A program made the translations under genes and the position numbers. A DNA stretch of 64,000 nt, taken from the NCBI RefSeq assembly GCF_001425905.1, contig NZ_LMDY01000016.1, positions 87,625-151,624 on the forward strand, written 5' to 3'. Below, in pieces: positions 26,761 to 35,119 of the stretch. Every line of letters begins with the position of its first letter. The stretch's first letter is position 1. Under the pieces are notes generated by a model, which saw only the letters and a program-made list of their open reading frames with translations, did not search any database and was not told where the DNA came from. Source of the DNA: Methylibium sp. Root1272 (GTDB lineage: Bacteria > Pseudomonadota > Gammaproteobacteria > Burkholderiales > Burkholderiaceae_C).

Positions 26761-27537
26761 ATGGCGCACTACGTCGACGTGGAGGAAGCGATCGGGATGC
26801 CGGGCCTGCGCGTGGTGCTCACGCCGGGCGTGCCGGGCCCGTGGAGCGAGGCGGCCAAGGCGATCCTGCACGTCAAGAAGCTCGCGCACGTGAAGGTGAG
26901 GCAGGAACTGCTCGGTTCCAACCTGCCGCTGATCCGCTGGACCGCGCAGGCCACCGCGCCGGTCGCGGTGTGGAACGAGGAGCCGCCGCGTTCGACGTGG
27001 ATCGAGCAGCTGTATCTGTTCGAGCGGCTGGCGCCGGAGCCGGCGCTGATCCCGCGCGACATCGACGAGCGGATGCTGATGTTCGGCCTGGCCAACGAAA
27101 TCTTCGGCGAGAACGGCTTCGTGTGGAACCGGCGGCACCTGATGGTGCGCGACTTCTCCGGCCCCGATCAGCCGCCGGAGATCCGCGAGAGCTTCAGGTT
27201 CCTCGGCCGCAAGTACTGGTACGGCGAAGCTGCCGCGGCGGCGGCGCCCGCCCGCTGCGCCGAGGTGATGGGCCTGCTGGCCGACCGACTGCGGTCGCAG
27301 CGCGAGCGCGGCAGTCGCTACTGCGTGGGGCAGTCGCTCACCGCGCTGGACCTCTATGCCGCCTGCGCTTACGCGCTGGTCTCGCCATTGCCGCAGGACC
27401 TGTGCGCGATGACACCGCTGTTCCGCGCCGTGTACACGACCGACGACGCGGTGGTGAGAGCCGCCGCGGTGCCCATCCTCGGCGAGCACCGCGACTTCAT
27501 CTACCGGCAGCACCTGGAGCTGCCGGTCGACCTCTGA
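26761..27537 (+). CDS. Glutathione S-transferase-like protein
   Basis: A 258-residue protein with a thioredoxin-like N-terminal half (LRVVLTPGVPGPWSEAAKAI, then the PVAVW cis-proline strand near 72-76) and a mostly helical C-terminal half with the GQSLTALDLYAACAYAL motif near residue 195, typical of GST C-domains. It may conjugate glutathione to an electrophilic intermediate, or act as an isomerase, in the same pathway as the adjacent VOC protein. The N-terminal Ser or Cys that activates glutathione is not obvious. The ATG at 26761 is the sensible start. Confidence 0.7.
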   Translation: MAHYVDVEEAIGMPGLRVVLTPGVPGPWSEAAKAILHVKKLAHVKVRQELLGSNLPLIRWTAQATAPVAVWNEEPPRSTWIEQLYLFERLAPEPALIPRDIDERMLMFGLANEIFGENGFVWNRRHLMVRDFSGPDQPPEIRESFRFLGRKYWYGEAAAAAAPARCAEVMGLLADRLRSQRERGSRYCVGQSLTALDLYAACAYALVSPLPQDLCAMTPLFRAVYTTDDAVVRAAAVPILGEHRDFIYRQHLELPVDL

Positions 27538-27540
27538 GGC

Positions 27541-28953
27541 TCAGCCGACGGGGTCGATGGGCGTGGCGAGCGCGAAGCGCCGCTCGATCGCTTCGGCGGC
27601 ATCGAGGCACTGGTCCTCGCGGAAGCGCCGGCCGGTCAGCAGCACGCCGATCGGCAGGCCGGTGACCTCGTCGCGGTCCGCCGGCACGCAGGCCGAGGGC
27701 AGGCCCATCAGGTTGGCCGGCAGCACCGGACGGATCATCTCCGCGGTGTCGGCGGCGCCGGCGGGCGAGGCGCAGTCGAAGCCGGGCTCGAACGGCAGCT
27801 GCGACCAGGTCGGCGACAGCAGCAGCGGGTACGTCGCCATGAACCGCGACCAGTCGCGTGCGATGCCGTCGCGGCGCATGAACAGGTCCGACACCGCCGC
27901 GGTGTCGGACCAGGGCGGCATGATGGCTCGCAGCATCTCCCAGAAGGCTGCGCCATCGCGACCCATCATCGGCAGCAGCTGCGGCGTCATCGCCTCGAAG
28001 TCGCCGAACAGCAGCTGCGCCCAGGCGGTGATCGCGTCCTCGTAGCGCGGCGGGCAGACCTCCGTCACCTCGTAGCCGGCATCGGCCAGCGCCGTGGCGG
28101 CCCGCCGCACCGCGGCGGCCACGCGTGGATCGGTGCGGCCGCCGGGCGGCTCGGGCAGCACCGCGACGCGCAGCGGCCCGGGCTCGGCGGCGCCGACCAG
28201 CGGTGCCGAGATCGACCAGGGATCGCGCGGGTGCGCGCCCATCAGCGCCTGCAACGCGGCGCGCACGTCGGCCACGCGACGCGCCATCGGGCCCTGCACG
28301 TTCATCAGCTGCACCGCGAACAAGCGGTCTTCGGCCGGTACGAAGCCGGCGTCGGGCACGCGCCCGGCTGACGGCCGGATCGACGCGATGCCGCACGCAT
28401 TGGCCGGATTGCGCAGCGAGCCGCCGATGTCGTTGCCCAGGCCGATCGCGGCCATGCCGGTGGCCAGCGCCACCGCGTCGCCGCCGCTCGAACCGCCGGC
28501 GGTGCGCCCGGGGTTCCAGGGGTTCAGCGTGGCGCCGTGCAGGCTGCTGTCGGTGTGCACCCGCAGCGCCAGGTCGGGGAGGTTGGTGCGGGCGATCGGG
28601 ATCGCGCCGGCCGCGCGCATGCGCTGCACCATCGGCGCGTCCTCCGGCACCACCGCCTCGGCCAGCGCCTTGACGCCCCAGGTGGTGGGCAGGCCGGCCA
28701 TGTCGATGTTCTCCTTCACGGTGATCGGCACGCCGTGCAGCGGTCCCAGCACGGCGCCCGCGGCCACCTGGCGATCGGCTGCCACGGCGGCAGCCCGCGC
28801 ATCGTCGGCCAGCAGGCGGACGATGGCGTTGACGCGCGGGTTGACCGCGTCGATCCGTGCCAGATGGGCCTCGATCACCTCGACGCACGACACGTCGCGT
28901 CGCGCGATCAGCGCGGCCAGGTCGAGGGCGCTGTGTTGCCAGAGTGCTTGCAT
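27541..28953 (-). CDS. Amidase-signature family hydrolase
   Basis: A 470-residue amidase. The Ser-cisSer-Lys triad is visible: Lys80 in GVPITVKEN, Ser155 in AGGSSGGDA and the nucleophile Ser179 in GNDIGGSLRNPA. Length and motif spacing match GatA-like amidases and related acylamide hydrolases. It lies convergently, 3 bases from the end of the GST-like gene, and probably belongs to the same accessory catabolic set, hydrolysing an amide substrate. The GatA role is unlikely because gatB and gatC are absent. The ATG lies about 85 bases downstream of the PaaY-like gene on the same strand. Confidence 0.88.
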   Translation of the reverse strand: MQALWQHSALDLAALIARRDVSCVEVIEAHLARIDAVNPRVNAIVRLLADDARAAAVAADRQVAAGAVLGPLHGVPITVKENIDMAGLPTTWGVKALAEAVVPEDAPMVQRMRAAGAIPIARTNLPDLALRVHTDSSLHGATLNPWNPGRTAGGSSGGDAVALATGMAAIGLGNDIGGSLRNPANACGIASIRPSAGRVPDAGFVPAEDRLFAVQLMNVQGPMARRVADVRAALQALMGAHPRDPWSISAPLVGAAEPGPLRVAVLPEPPGGRTDPRVAAAVRRAATALADAGYEVTEVCPPRYEDAITAWAQLLFGDFEAMTPQLLPMMGRDGAAFWEMLRAIMPPWSDTAAVSDLFMRRDGIARDWSRFMATYPLLLSPTWSQLPFEPGFDCASPAGAADTAEMIRPVLPANLMGLPSACVPADRDEVTGLPIGVLLTGRRFREDQCLDAAEAIERRFALATPIDPVG

Positions 28954-29040
28954 GGGGTCCGCCGTGGTGAGTTGAGTGGACAGGAAGAGTCAGTGTGCGA
29001 TGGCCTGCGCGCGACGGCAGTCGCCGGCGTGACGTGCTCG

Positions 29041-29643
29041 TCAGCTGCGTTTCGTGGCGATCAGCGACTGCACCGGCGGCGCCTTCAGGCGCGGCCGGTC
29101 GGCTTCGACGGCGGCGAGCGGCAGCACCTCGCGCAGCGAGGCCAGGCTGCGCCGCGCCAGGTCGTGGTAGGTCCGCGTGCCTTCGAGCTTCCAGGCGATC
29201 TCGTCCTCGCTCAGCGGGCGCCGGACCTTGGCCGGCACGCCGGCCGCCAGCGTGCGCGGTGGCACCTGCATGCCGGCCGGGACGAAGGCGCAGGCCGCCA
29301 CGATGGCCTGCTCGCCGACTTCGGCCTCGTCCATCACCACCGCGTTCATGCCCACCAGCGCGTCGCGCCGCACGACGCAGCTGTGCAGCACCGCGCCGTG
29401 GCCGATGTGGCCGTTTTCCTCCACCACGGTCGCCTGGTCCGGAAAGCCGTGCAGCACGCAGTTGTCCTGCACGTTGGCGCCCGGCCCGATCACGATGCGC
29501 CCGAAGTCGCCGCGCAGGCACGCACAGGGGCCGATGTAGCAGCGCGCACCGACGATCACGTCGCCGATCAGCACCGCGGTCGGATGCACGTAGGCGCTCG
29601 GGTCGACGACCGGAACGACCCCTTCGATGGCGTAGCAGGGCAT
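29041..29643 (-). CDS. Gamma-carbonic-anhydrase/PaaY-like hexapeptide-repeat protein
   Basis: A 200-residue left-handed beta-helix protein. Hexapeptide repeats run from PSAYVHPTAVLIGDVIVG to about residue 140. His residues in VLHGFPDQ, NGHIGHGAVLH are the zinc ligands of gamma-carbonic anhydrase-like enzymes. The C-terminal helix with WKLEGTRTYHDLARR is characteristic of PaaY, a thioesterase of phenylacetate degradation, and of its YrdA/CaiE relatives. The start at 29643 has GGAG upstream; a longer in-frame start at 29718 would overlap the promoter and is rejected. No other paa genes are here. Confidence 0.8.
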   Translation of the reverse strand: MPCYAIEGVVPVVDPSAYVHPTAVLIGDVIVGARCYIGPCACLRGDFGRIVIGPGANVQDNCVLHGFPDQATVVEENGHIGHGAVLHSCVVRRDALVGMNAVVMDEAEVGEQAIVAACAFVPAGMQVPPRTLAAGVPAKVRRPLSEDEIAWKLEGTRTYHDLARRSLASLREVLPLAAVEADRPRLKAPPVQSLIATKRS

Positions 29644-29689
29644 GGACGCTCCGGACAGGACATGGCGTGGAAGGGACGGCGATCGCTGG

Positions 29690-29718
29690 AAAATATAGAT
29701 TACCGACTGGTCGGTCAA
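29690..29718 (-). promoter_or_regulatory. Promoter with TetR-type operator for the PaaY-like gene
   Basis: On the minus strand, TTGACC (29718-29713) and TATTTT (29695-29690) with a 17-base spacer form a good sigma-70 promoter. An inverted repeat ACCGAC-TG-GTCGGT (29702-29715 on the plus strand) overlaps the -35 and fills much of the spacer. Its form resembles sites of TetR-type repressors such as betaproteobacterial PaaR. No tetR gene is in the window. Confidence 0.55.
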
Positions 29719-29720
29719 TC

Positions 29721-30197
29721 ATGCATTGCCCGAGTTGGACCGGCGGAGCTGGCCGATGGGCGGTCCTCGACCTGCTGTCCGGAACTTCCCAGTCCAGGCC
29801 GGTCTCCGCCATCGTCGAATGGCGCAGCGGCGGCTACTACACCGGCCGCCGCAACGACCAGGGCCTGACGCTGAGATGGCATCCGAGTTCGCACTGGAGC
29901 GCGGCGGTGGGCGGCATGCGCAACGCGATCCGCTTCGACGAGGGGCGGTTCACGGTGCGCATGGCGACCTTGCGGATCGACCATACGCCGAGCACGCAGC
30001 TCGCGGGCAGCCTCCTGCTTCAATGGGACAACGTGTCGCACGAACTGGGCGCGAGCGGGCGCGTCCGATGGCAATGGCAGCCCGGTCGCGAGCTCATCTT
30101 CTCCATCGACCGCCTGGGCTACACCGGCGAGCAGCGCGATGCCTTGCCCGGGCAGACCCGCGCGCTGCTGAAGCTGGTGTGGACGCTGGAGCGCTGA
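29721..30197 (+). pseudogene. Remnant of a DUF5916-type outer-membrane protein (C-terminal barrel only)
   Basis: An open frame of 158 residues starting at an ATG without a ribosome-binding site. From about residue 27 it reads as alternating strands (VSAIVEWRSGGYYTGRRND, LTLRWHPSSHWSAAVGG, FTVRMATLRIDHTPSTQLAG, RVRWQWQPGRELIFSIDR) ending LLKLVWTLER. This resembles the last strands of the C-terminal beta barrel of DUF5916 proteins, which are normally several hundred residues long with an N-terminal carbohydrate-binding-like domain. No signal peptide or upstream domain remains; the PaaY-like gene and its promoter now occupy the place where the rest should be. I treat it as a truncated remnant left by a rearrangement. 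Confidence 0.6.
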
Positions 30198-30211
30198 TGT
30201 ACCCCACGCTC

Positions 30212-31747
30212 CTACGGACCGGGGAGTACGCTTTCTGAGGCGAGTTGCCGCAGCGCGGTCTTGAGCACCTTGCCATAGTTGTTCTTGGGCAGCGCCTCGA
30301 CGAAGCGGTAACGCCGGGGTCGCTTGAAGCGGGCGATGTGCTGGAGACACAGCGCATCGAGCGCTTCAGGCTCGACCCCGTCGCCCACGATGAACGCGAC
30401 GACGATCTCGCCCCACTCGGCGTCGGGCTGGCCGATGACGGCGGCCTCTCGCACGTGCGGGTGGCGCAGCAGCACCTCCTCCACCTCGCGGGGGTAGATG
30501 TTGGAGCCGCCGCTGATGACCACGTCCTTCGAGCGGTCCTTGAGCGTGAGGAACCCGTCCTTGTTCATCGCCCCCAGGTCGCCGGTCCGGAGCCAGCCGT
30601 CGCGCAGCGCCTGTGTGGTCGCTTCCGGGTTGCGCCAGTAGCCCGTCATGACCGTCTCGCCTCGCACGACGATCTCGCCCATCTCGCCCGCCGCCACTTG
30701 TTTTCCCTGTGAGTCGACCACGCGCACCTCGACCAGGGAGTGCGACACGCCGACCGACCCGATGCGATCGAGCCACTTCGGGTGGGCACGATCGGCCAGG
30801 TGATGACGGGAGAGTGCCGTGATCGTCATCGGCGACTCGCCCTGGCCGTAGATCTGCACGAAGCACGGGCCCATGACGCCGAGCGCGTCCTGTATGTCTT
30901 CCACGTACATCGGGCCGCCGCCATAGACGATGGTCTTGAAACCGTGGGCCGGTGCGCCCGTGTCCCGCAGGTGCGCGACCAGGCGTTTCACCATGGTGGG
31001 CGCGGCGAACAGGCACAGCCGCCCGATGCGGTGAGACAGCGCCAGCAACTCGGCCGGATCGAAGCCGCCCGAGACCGGCACCACGTGGCGAGCCGCCTTG
31101 GCGACGAAGGCGAAGTTGTACATGCCGGCGCCATGAGACATCGGCGCGGCGTAGACGATGGCGTCGTCGGCCGCCACCTCGTCCACGTCCATGAAATAGC
31201 AGGCCGTCATCGCGTACAGGTTGCGATGCGACTGCATGACGCCCTTCGGGCGGCCGGTGGTCCCCGAGGTGTAGAACAGCCACGCCAGGTCGTCGGGGGC
31301 TCGATGCACGGCGTCGATGGCGGCGGTTTCCAGCGCCACGATATACGTCGCATCGGCGGGCGTGAATACATGGCGCAGCGTTGGCAGGGCCGCGCGGTGA
31401 CCGAGCATGTCCGGTGCAAGATCCTCGGAGAGGAACAACACCGCCGCCTCGGCATCGCCAACGATGAACGCGACCTCGCTGGGGTGCAGCTTGGCGTTGA
31501 TCGGCACCACCACCAGGCCGGCCCACCACGCAGCATAGAGCGCCTCGAGATAGCCCACATGGTTGCTCATGCAGAGGGCCACGCGCTCGCCCGGCTGCAG
31601 GCCCAGGGTTTCGCGCAGATGGCCGGCCAGCCGCGCGACGCGGTCGGCCAGCGCCCGGTAGTCCAGCACGACCTCATCGCCGAGCAACACGGCAGGCCGG
31701 TCCGGATGGACGAGCGCGGCACGGACGAGCAGTTGGGCCAGGTTCAT
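30212..31747 (-). CDS. AMP-forming acyl-CoA synthetase/ligase
   Basis: A 511-residue ANL-superfamily enzyme that activates a carboxylic acid as acyl-AMP and then acyl-CoA. The P-loop is LFYTSGTTGRPKGVM (about residues 161-175), then YGQGESP, TGDLGAMNKDGFLTLKDRSKDVV and the C-terminal NNYGKVLKTALR containing the catalytic Lys. The ATG at 31747 is preceded by GGAG; the longer open frame upstream overlaps the divergent LuxR gene and is a shadow. The substrate is probably a medium-chain or aromatic acid. Divergence from a PAS-LuxR regulator over a ~105-base gap suggests local control. Confidence 0.9.
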   Translation of the reverse strand: MNLAQLLVRAALVHPDRPAVLLGDEVVLDYRALADRVARLAGHLRETLGLQPGERVALCMSNHVGYLEALYAAWWAGLVVVPINAKLHPSEVAFIVGDAEAAVLFLSEDLAPDMLGHRAALPTLRHVFTPADATYIVALETAAIDAVHRAPDDLAWLFYTSGTTGRPKGVMQSHRNLYAMTACYFMDVDEVAADDAIVYAAPMSHGAGMYNFAFVAKAARHVVPVSGGFDPAELLALSHRIGRLCLFAAPTMVKRLVAHLRDTGAPAHGFKTIVYGGGPMYVEDIQDALGVMGPCFVQIYGQGESPMTITALSRHHLADRAHPKWLDRIGSVGVSHSLVEVRVVDSQGKQVAAGEMGEIVVRGETVMTGYWRNPEATTQALRDGWLRTGDLGAMNKDGFLTLKDRSKDVVISGGSNIYPREVEEVLLRHPHVREAAVIGQPDAEWGEIVVAFIVGDGVEPEALDALCLQHIARFKRPRRYRFVEALPKNNYGKVLKTALRQLASESVLPGP

Positions 31748-31852
31748 GGCATGCGCTCCAGGCGGTTGGCAAGCCTCGCAGTGATCGGCTCGCTTGCAGT
31801 AAGAGGCAATGTAGGAAACTCGTTCGCTCGCTGCCAGACGTAGGACTACCTC

Positions 31853-32461
31853 ATGGTGGATTCCCGCATGCTCCGCACAGATCCTCCTACGTCGGCGCCG
31901 CCGGCAGTGATCGCTATCGAAGACGACCTGGCGCTGGCCTTCGAACTGGCGCCGATCGGCTTGTGTGTCTCTCGCGACCGGACGATCCAGCGCTGCAACT
32001 CGACCTTCGCTGCCATGTTCGGATACAAGCCGAATGAGCTGAGTGGGCGGTCCCTCGAATCCCTGTATCCGTCGCGCAGCGAATTCGAGCACATCGGCGC
32101 ACAAGGTCTGGCCGTCATGCAGAAGACCGGCTACTACAGCGACGACCGCGTCATGCGGCATCGCAGCGGGCGCCCTTTCTGGTGCCACGTGGCCGGGCGC
32201 TCGATGAGATTCGATCGGCCCTTCGCCTGTGCGGTCTGGATGTTCGAGGACATCTCCTCGCGCCGCCCCGTCGCGATCGAATTGACGTCCAGGGAGCGCG
32301 AGATCGCGCGTCAGCTCGCGGCGGGGCGGAGCACCAAGGAAATCGCGCGTGTTCTCGGTATCAGCCCACGCACCATCGACGGGCACCGCGCACGAATGAT
32401 GAAGAAGCTGCACGCCCGCAGCGCGGGCGAGATGATCGCGCGGCTGGTGGGCCTGAAGTGA
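31853..32461 (+). CDS. PAS-LuxR family transcriptional regulator
   Basis: A 202-residue regulator. Residues about 20-135 form a PAS domain (FELAPIGLCVSRDRTIQRCNSTFAAMFGY, then a GRPFWCHVAG core strand), and residues about 140-200 form a LuxR/NarL-type helix-turn-helix (LTSREREIARQLAAGRSTKEIARVLGISPRTIDGHRARMMKKL). There is no receiver domain, so a ligand or redox cofactor bound by the PAS domain rather than phosphorylation is the likely signal. It is divergent from the acyl-CoA ligase gene and may control it. Confidence 0.85.
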   Translation: MVDSRMLRTDPPTSAPPAVIAIEDDLALAFELAPIGLCVSRDRTIQRCNSTFAAMFGYKPNELSGRSLESLYPSRSEFEHIGAQGLAVMQKTGYYSDDRVMRHRSGRPFWCHVAGRSMRFDRPFACAVWMFEDISSRRPVAIELTSREREIARQLAAGRSTKEIARVLGISPRTIDGHRARMMKKLHARSAGEMIARLVGLK

Positions 32462-32563
32462 TCCCGACGAGACCCGACGCTCGTGCGAAGTCGACGACGA
32501 GTCGAAGCGCCGGGCGGAGCGCGCAGGGCGTCGGCATCGCGTGGCAGCCCTGGCGGACTGGGA

Positions 32564-32579
32564 CATGTCAAAAGACATG
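32564..32579. promoter_or_regulatory. Perfect inverted repeat in the gap before the GAF-protein gene
   Basis: CATGTC-AAAA-GACATG has perfect 6-base arms and an A-rich centre that is unusual for this G+C-rich window. It lies 145 bases before the ATG at 32725. It may be an operator; no T-run follows that would make it a terminator. The rest of the 32462-32724 gap shows nothing I recognise. Confidence 0.3.
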
Positions 32580-32724
32580 CGTCGGCCTGCGTCGACGTCA
32601 GGATTCGATTGCTTAGGCGGTGTTGCCGACCGCATACTTCCTGCCCGGGTGCCGTGCAGGGCGACCGAGCTCGCAATCCAGCGACGACGGACGACCCGCG
32701 GCCCACTTACCCTTCCGCATCGAC

Positions 32725-33192
32725 ATGAACACCAGCCCTCTCGACCCGGCCTTGCTGGCATCGACCCTCCGTGCCGGCGGCCTCGAGGAGGGGGTGCGAC
32801 TGCTGAACGAGCGAGTGCCCCATCGCTACACCGGCATCTACCAGCTGACCGGGAACGTGCTCAAGTGCGAAGTGCTGTACGACAAGCAGCACGAGGTGAT
32901 GCCTGAGCTGCTGGCCGTGGTGCCGCTGGAAGACAGCTTCTGCCAGTTCGTGCTGCGGGACCAGGGCTTCCAGACCAGCGACGCCCGGGACGACACGCGA
33001 CTGTCGGGGCATCGGTACCGGGAGGTCCTGCTCTCGTACCACGGCGTGCCGCTGCTGGACGCGTCCGGCGCCTTGTTCGGCAGCCTGTGCCACTTCGACT
33101 TCCTGAGCCTGCCGCTCACCGACGACGAGTTCGAGAACATGAAGCGGGCCTCGCCACTGCTGTCGCCCTTTCTGCCGTCGGTCAGGGGCTAG
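32725..33192 (+). CDS. GAF-domain-like protein of unknown function
   Basis: A 155-residue protein that reads as a single small sensory domain: HRYTGIYQLTGNVLKCEVLYDKQ, LEDSFCQFVLRDQGFQTSDA, then YHGVPLLDASGALFGSLCHFDF, the latter being the typical late strand of GAF domains. No output domain is attached, so it may be a free-standing ligand-binding or redox-sensing protein. The frame is open further upstream, but the ATG at 32725 begins the conserved part. Its relation to the LuxR regulator upstream is unknown. Confidence 0.7.
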   Translation: MNTSPLDPALLASTLRAGGLEEGVRLLNERVPHRYTGIYQLTGNVLKCEVLYDKQHEVMPELLAVVPLEDSFCQFVLRDQGFQTSDARDDTRLSGHRYREVLLSYHGVPLLDASGALFGSLCHFDFLSLPLTDDEFENMKRASPLLSPFLPSVRG

Positions 33193-33243
33193 ATCGGGCG
33201 GGGCGCCGCAACGCCGCAGCGCGCCCGCCGGCGGCGACCGGCT

Positions 33244-34824
33244 TCAGCGCTCCGATCGATCGTCGTCCTCATCGCGATCGTCATGGTGATCGTGATCGTC
33301 GTCGTGATCGCCGTGGCCCTTGCCCCTGTGCAGGTCGAGTTCGAAGAGCGAGGTCGTGTCGGTGACCTCGTGAGCGACGGCGAGGTAGTACTTTCCATGG
33401 GCCTTGAAGGCCTTCAGTCCCTCGGGTGAGGTGTCCCCGTCGCTGACGATCATGTCGAGATACTTCACGGCGTCCGGCTTCGTGATGTCGTAGACCGCGA
33501 TCGCCGACTTGAGCGTGCGCTCCAGCCCGATGAAGGCGAGCGTGCGGCCCTTGATGCGCAGCAGCGCCAGGCCCTCGGGCTCGACGCCCTTGTTGTCGCT
33601 GCGGCCGTCGTCGTAGATGCCGAGCCGGATCGCTTCACGGTCGAGCTGGCTGCCGCTGTCGAAGACGATGCTGCCGTCGGTGCGGCGGATCGAGAACGAA
33701 TGACCGCCGAACTTGACGAGCGGGCCGTCGCGCACGGAGTCCACGTTCGACAGCGTCAGCCGCCCGAGTTCCGAGCCGTCCGGCACGTACTCGATGGACG
33801 CGTTGCCCGCAGACCCGCGTCGCTCGTCCTCGCCATCGGCGCTGCCGTTGTCGCGCGCATCGCCTTCGTTGGCCATCACCAGGTAGGTGCGTCCCCGGTA
33901 CTCGTAGGTGGCCAGGGTGTCGGGCTGATACAGCCCCTTCACCGCCGCGCTGCGCAGCTCGATCCGGCCGTCCTGGTCATTGGGGTCGATCTCGTTGCCG
34001 GGCAGGCTGAAGTCCTTCAGGCCCAGGCTGTAGATCTTCTCGAAGCGGCGCGAAGCGAGGTCGAGCACGGCGATGGCGTTGGCCTCCTGCAGGCCGACAT
34101 AGGCACGGCGGCCCGACTTGTCGATGGCGATGTACTCGGGCTCGGGACCGTAGGGGCTGAAGGTGGCCGGCTGCGTGGGCAACGTGCCGGTCGCCGGGAA
34201 CTGGCGCAGCGTGTCGTAGCCGGGGATCGCCGCGTCGACGGTCAGGGTCTGGACATTGCGCGAACGAACGTCGATGAGGCTGACGCTGCCGACCGGATCG
34301 TCGGCACTCAGTCCGGCGGCGGCCTGCCGCTGGTTCGGCGTAGCCTCGTTGGCCACCAGCACCTGCTTGCCGTTCGGTGTGAACGTGAGCATGTCGGGCA
34401 ACGCGCCCACCGGCACCGGTGCGCCGCTCTGGCGGCGCGTGCGGGTGTCGTAGAACAGCACGACGCCAGGCTGGGTGCGGTCGCTACCGTTCTCGACGGC
34501 CAGCGCCGCGAGGCCCTCGTGGATCGCCACGCTGTTGATGGCGCCGTGGTTCGTCACGCTGATATGGGCCAGCGGCTGGCCGGTTCTTCGGCTGAGCACG
34601 TCCACGCCCACCACGCCGGCGACCCAGAGCGTGTCGGTCCGCTCGTCGTAGGCGACGATCTCGGCCTTCTGACCGGGCACGCCAGGCTGGTGCGCGAACT
34701 GCCAGAGGCGCTGCGCCGAGAAGTCGGCAGCGGCCACGTCAGGCGCCTGGAACAGCGCCAGCGATGCGACCCCCAGCGCGATCGAGCGAGCGAGGGAGCG
34801 AAGCTTGGGCAGGGGATGGGTCAT
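33244..34824 (-). CDS. Choice-of-anchor I family exported beta-propeller protein
   Basis: A 526-residue protein with a signal peptide (IALGVASLALFQAPDVAAA, cleavage near residue 33). The body is a repeated-strand propeller with segments such as AEIVAYDERTDTLWVAGVVGVDV, VLVANEATPNQ, PDTLATYEYRGRTYLVMANEGDARD and DNKGVEPEGLALLRI. These mark the choice-of-anchor I family, found in secreted proteins sometimes joined to alkaline phosphatase-like domains. The C-terminus is a low-complexity tail of about 25 residues, mainly His, Asp and Arg, which could bind metal ions. No anchor domain is fused to it. Function is unknown. Confidence 0.8.
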   Translation of the reverse strand: MTHPLPKLRSLARSIALGVASLALFQAPDVAAADFSAQRLWQFAHQPGVPGQKAEIVAYDERTDTLWVAGVVGVDVLSRRTGQPLAHISVTNHGAINSVAIHEGLAALAVENGSDRTQPGVVLFYDTRTRRQSGAPVPVGALPDMLTFTPNGKQVLVANEATPNQRQAAAGLSADDPVGSVSLIDVRSRNVQTLTVDAAIPGYDTLRQFPATGTLPTQPATFSPYGPEPEYIAIDKSGRRAYVGLQEANAIAVLDLASRRFEKIYSLGLKDFSLPGNEIDPNDQDGRIELRSAAVKGLYQPDTLATYEYRGRTYLVMANEGDARDNGSADGEDERRGSAGNASIEYVPDGSELGRLTLSNVDSVRDGPLVKFGGHSFSIRRTDGSIVFDSGSQLDREAIRLGIYDDGRSDNKGVEPEGLALLRIKGRTLAFIGLERTLKSAIAVYDITKPDAVKYLDMIVSDGDTSPEGLKAFKAHGKYYLAVAHEVTDTTSLFELDLHRGKGHGDHDDDHDHHDDRDEDDDRSER

Positions 34825-34915
34825 GTGGACGCTCGGCAGCTTGGTTAGCCAGAGAGCTTCGCGTGGCCGTGTGACAACCGCATGTCAGGTGATGCCTGCA
34901 CTGGCGACCTGGCGG

Positions 34916-34934
34916 CTGCTCAATCATTGAGCAG
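34916..34934. promoter_or_regulatory. Perfect inverted repeat in the 34825-35119 gap
   Basis: CTGCTCAA-TCA-TTGAGCAG has perfect 8-base arms. It lies about 92 bases upstream of the exported propeller gene on the minus strand and could be an operator or a hairpin. No T-run is present. Confidence 0.35.
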
Positions 34935-34983
34935 TCACAGGCTCGTCATGGCGGGCTGCGGCTCTCGGGGCCGCGACGCGCTC

Positions 34984-35018
34984 TTGTCCACAGCTTTGTC
35001 CACCCGGGCTGTGGAAAA
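34984..35018. promoter_or_regulatory. Cluster of DnaA-box-like sequences
   Basis: TTGTCCACA (34984-34992) matches 8 of 9 positions of the DnaA box TTWTNCACA, TTGTCCACC (34996-35004) matches 7, and TGTGGAAAA (35010-35018) is a perfect box on the minus strand. Three in 35 bases is unusual, but there is no dnaA, dnaN or AT-rich unwinding region here, so an origin is not claimed. They may bind DnaA in a regulatory role. Confidence 0.35.
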
Positions 35019-35119
35019 CATGAACCGTGTGACAGTTGAAAAATGTGATCCCGCAGGACGATTTCGTCGACGCACTCCGCTTAGATTCGTGCTGTGACAC
35101 GGCGGCGACAGGAGGCGGC

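Noticed and set aside
32483-32728. 81-codon plus-strand frame between the LuxR and GAF genes
   Set aside because: Arg-rich composition, no ribosome-binding site and no recognisable helix or domain.
34984-35018. Replication origin
   Set aside because: DnaA-box-like sequences are present, but there is no dnaA/dnaN neighbourhood or AT-rich unwinding region.
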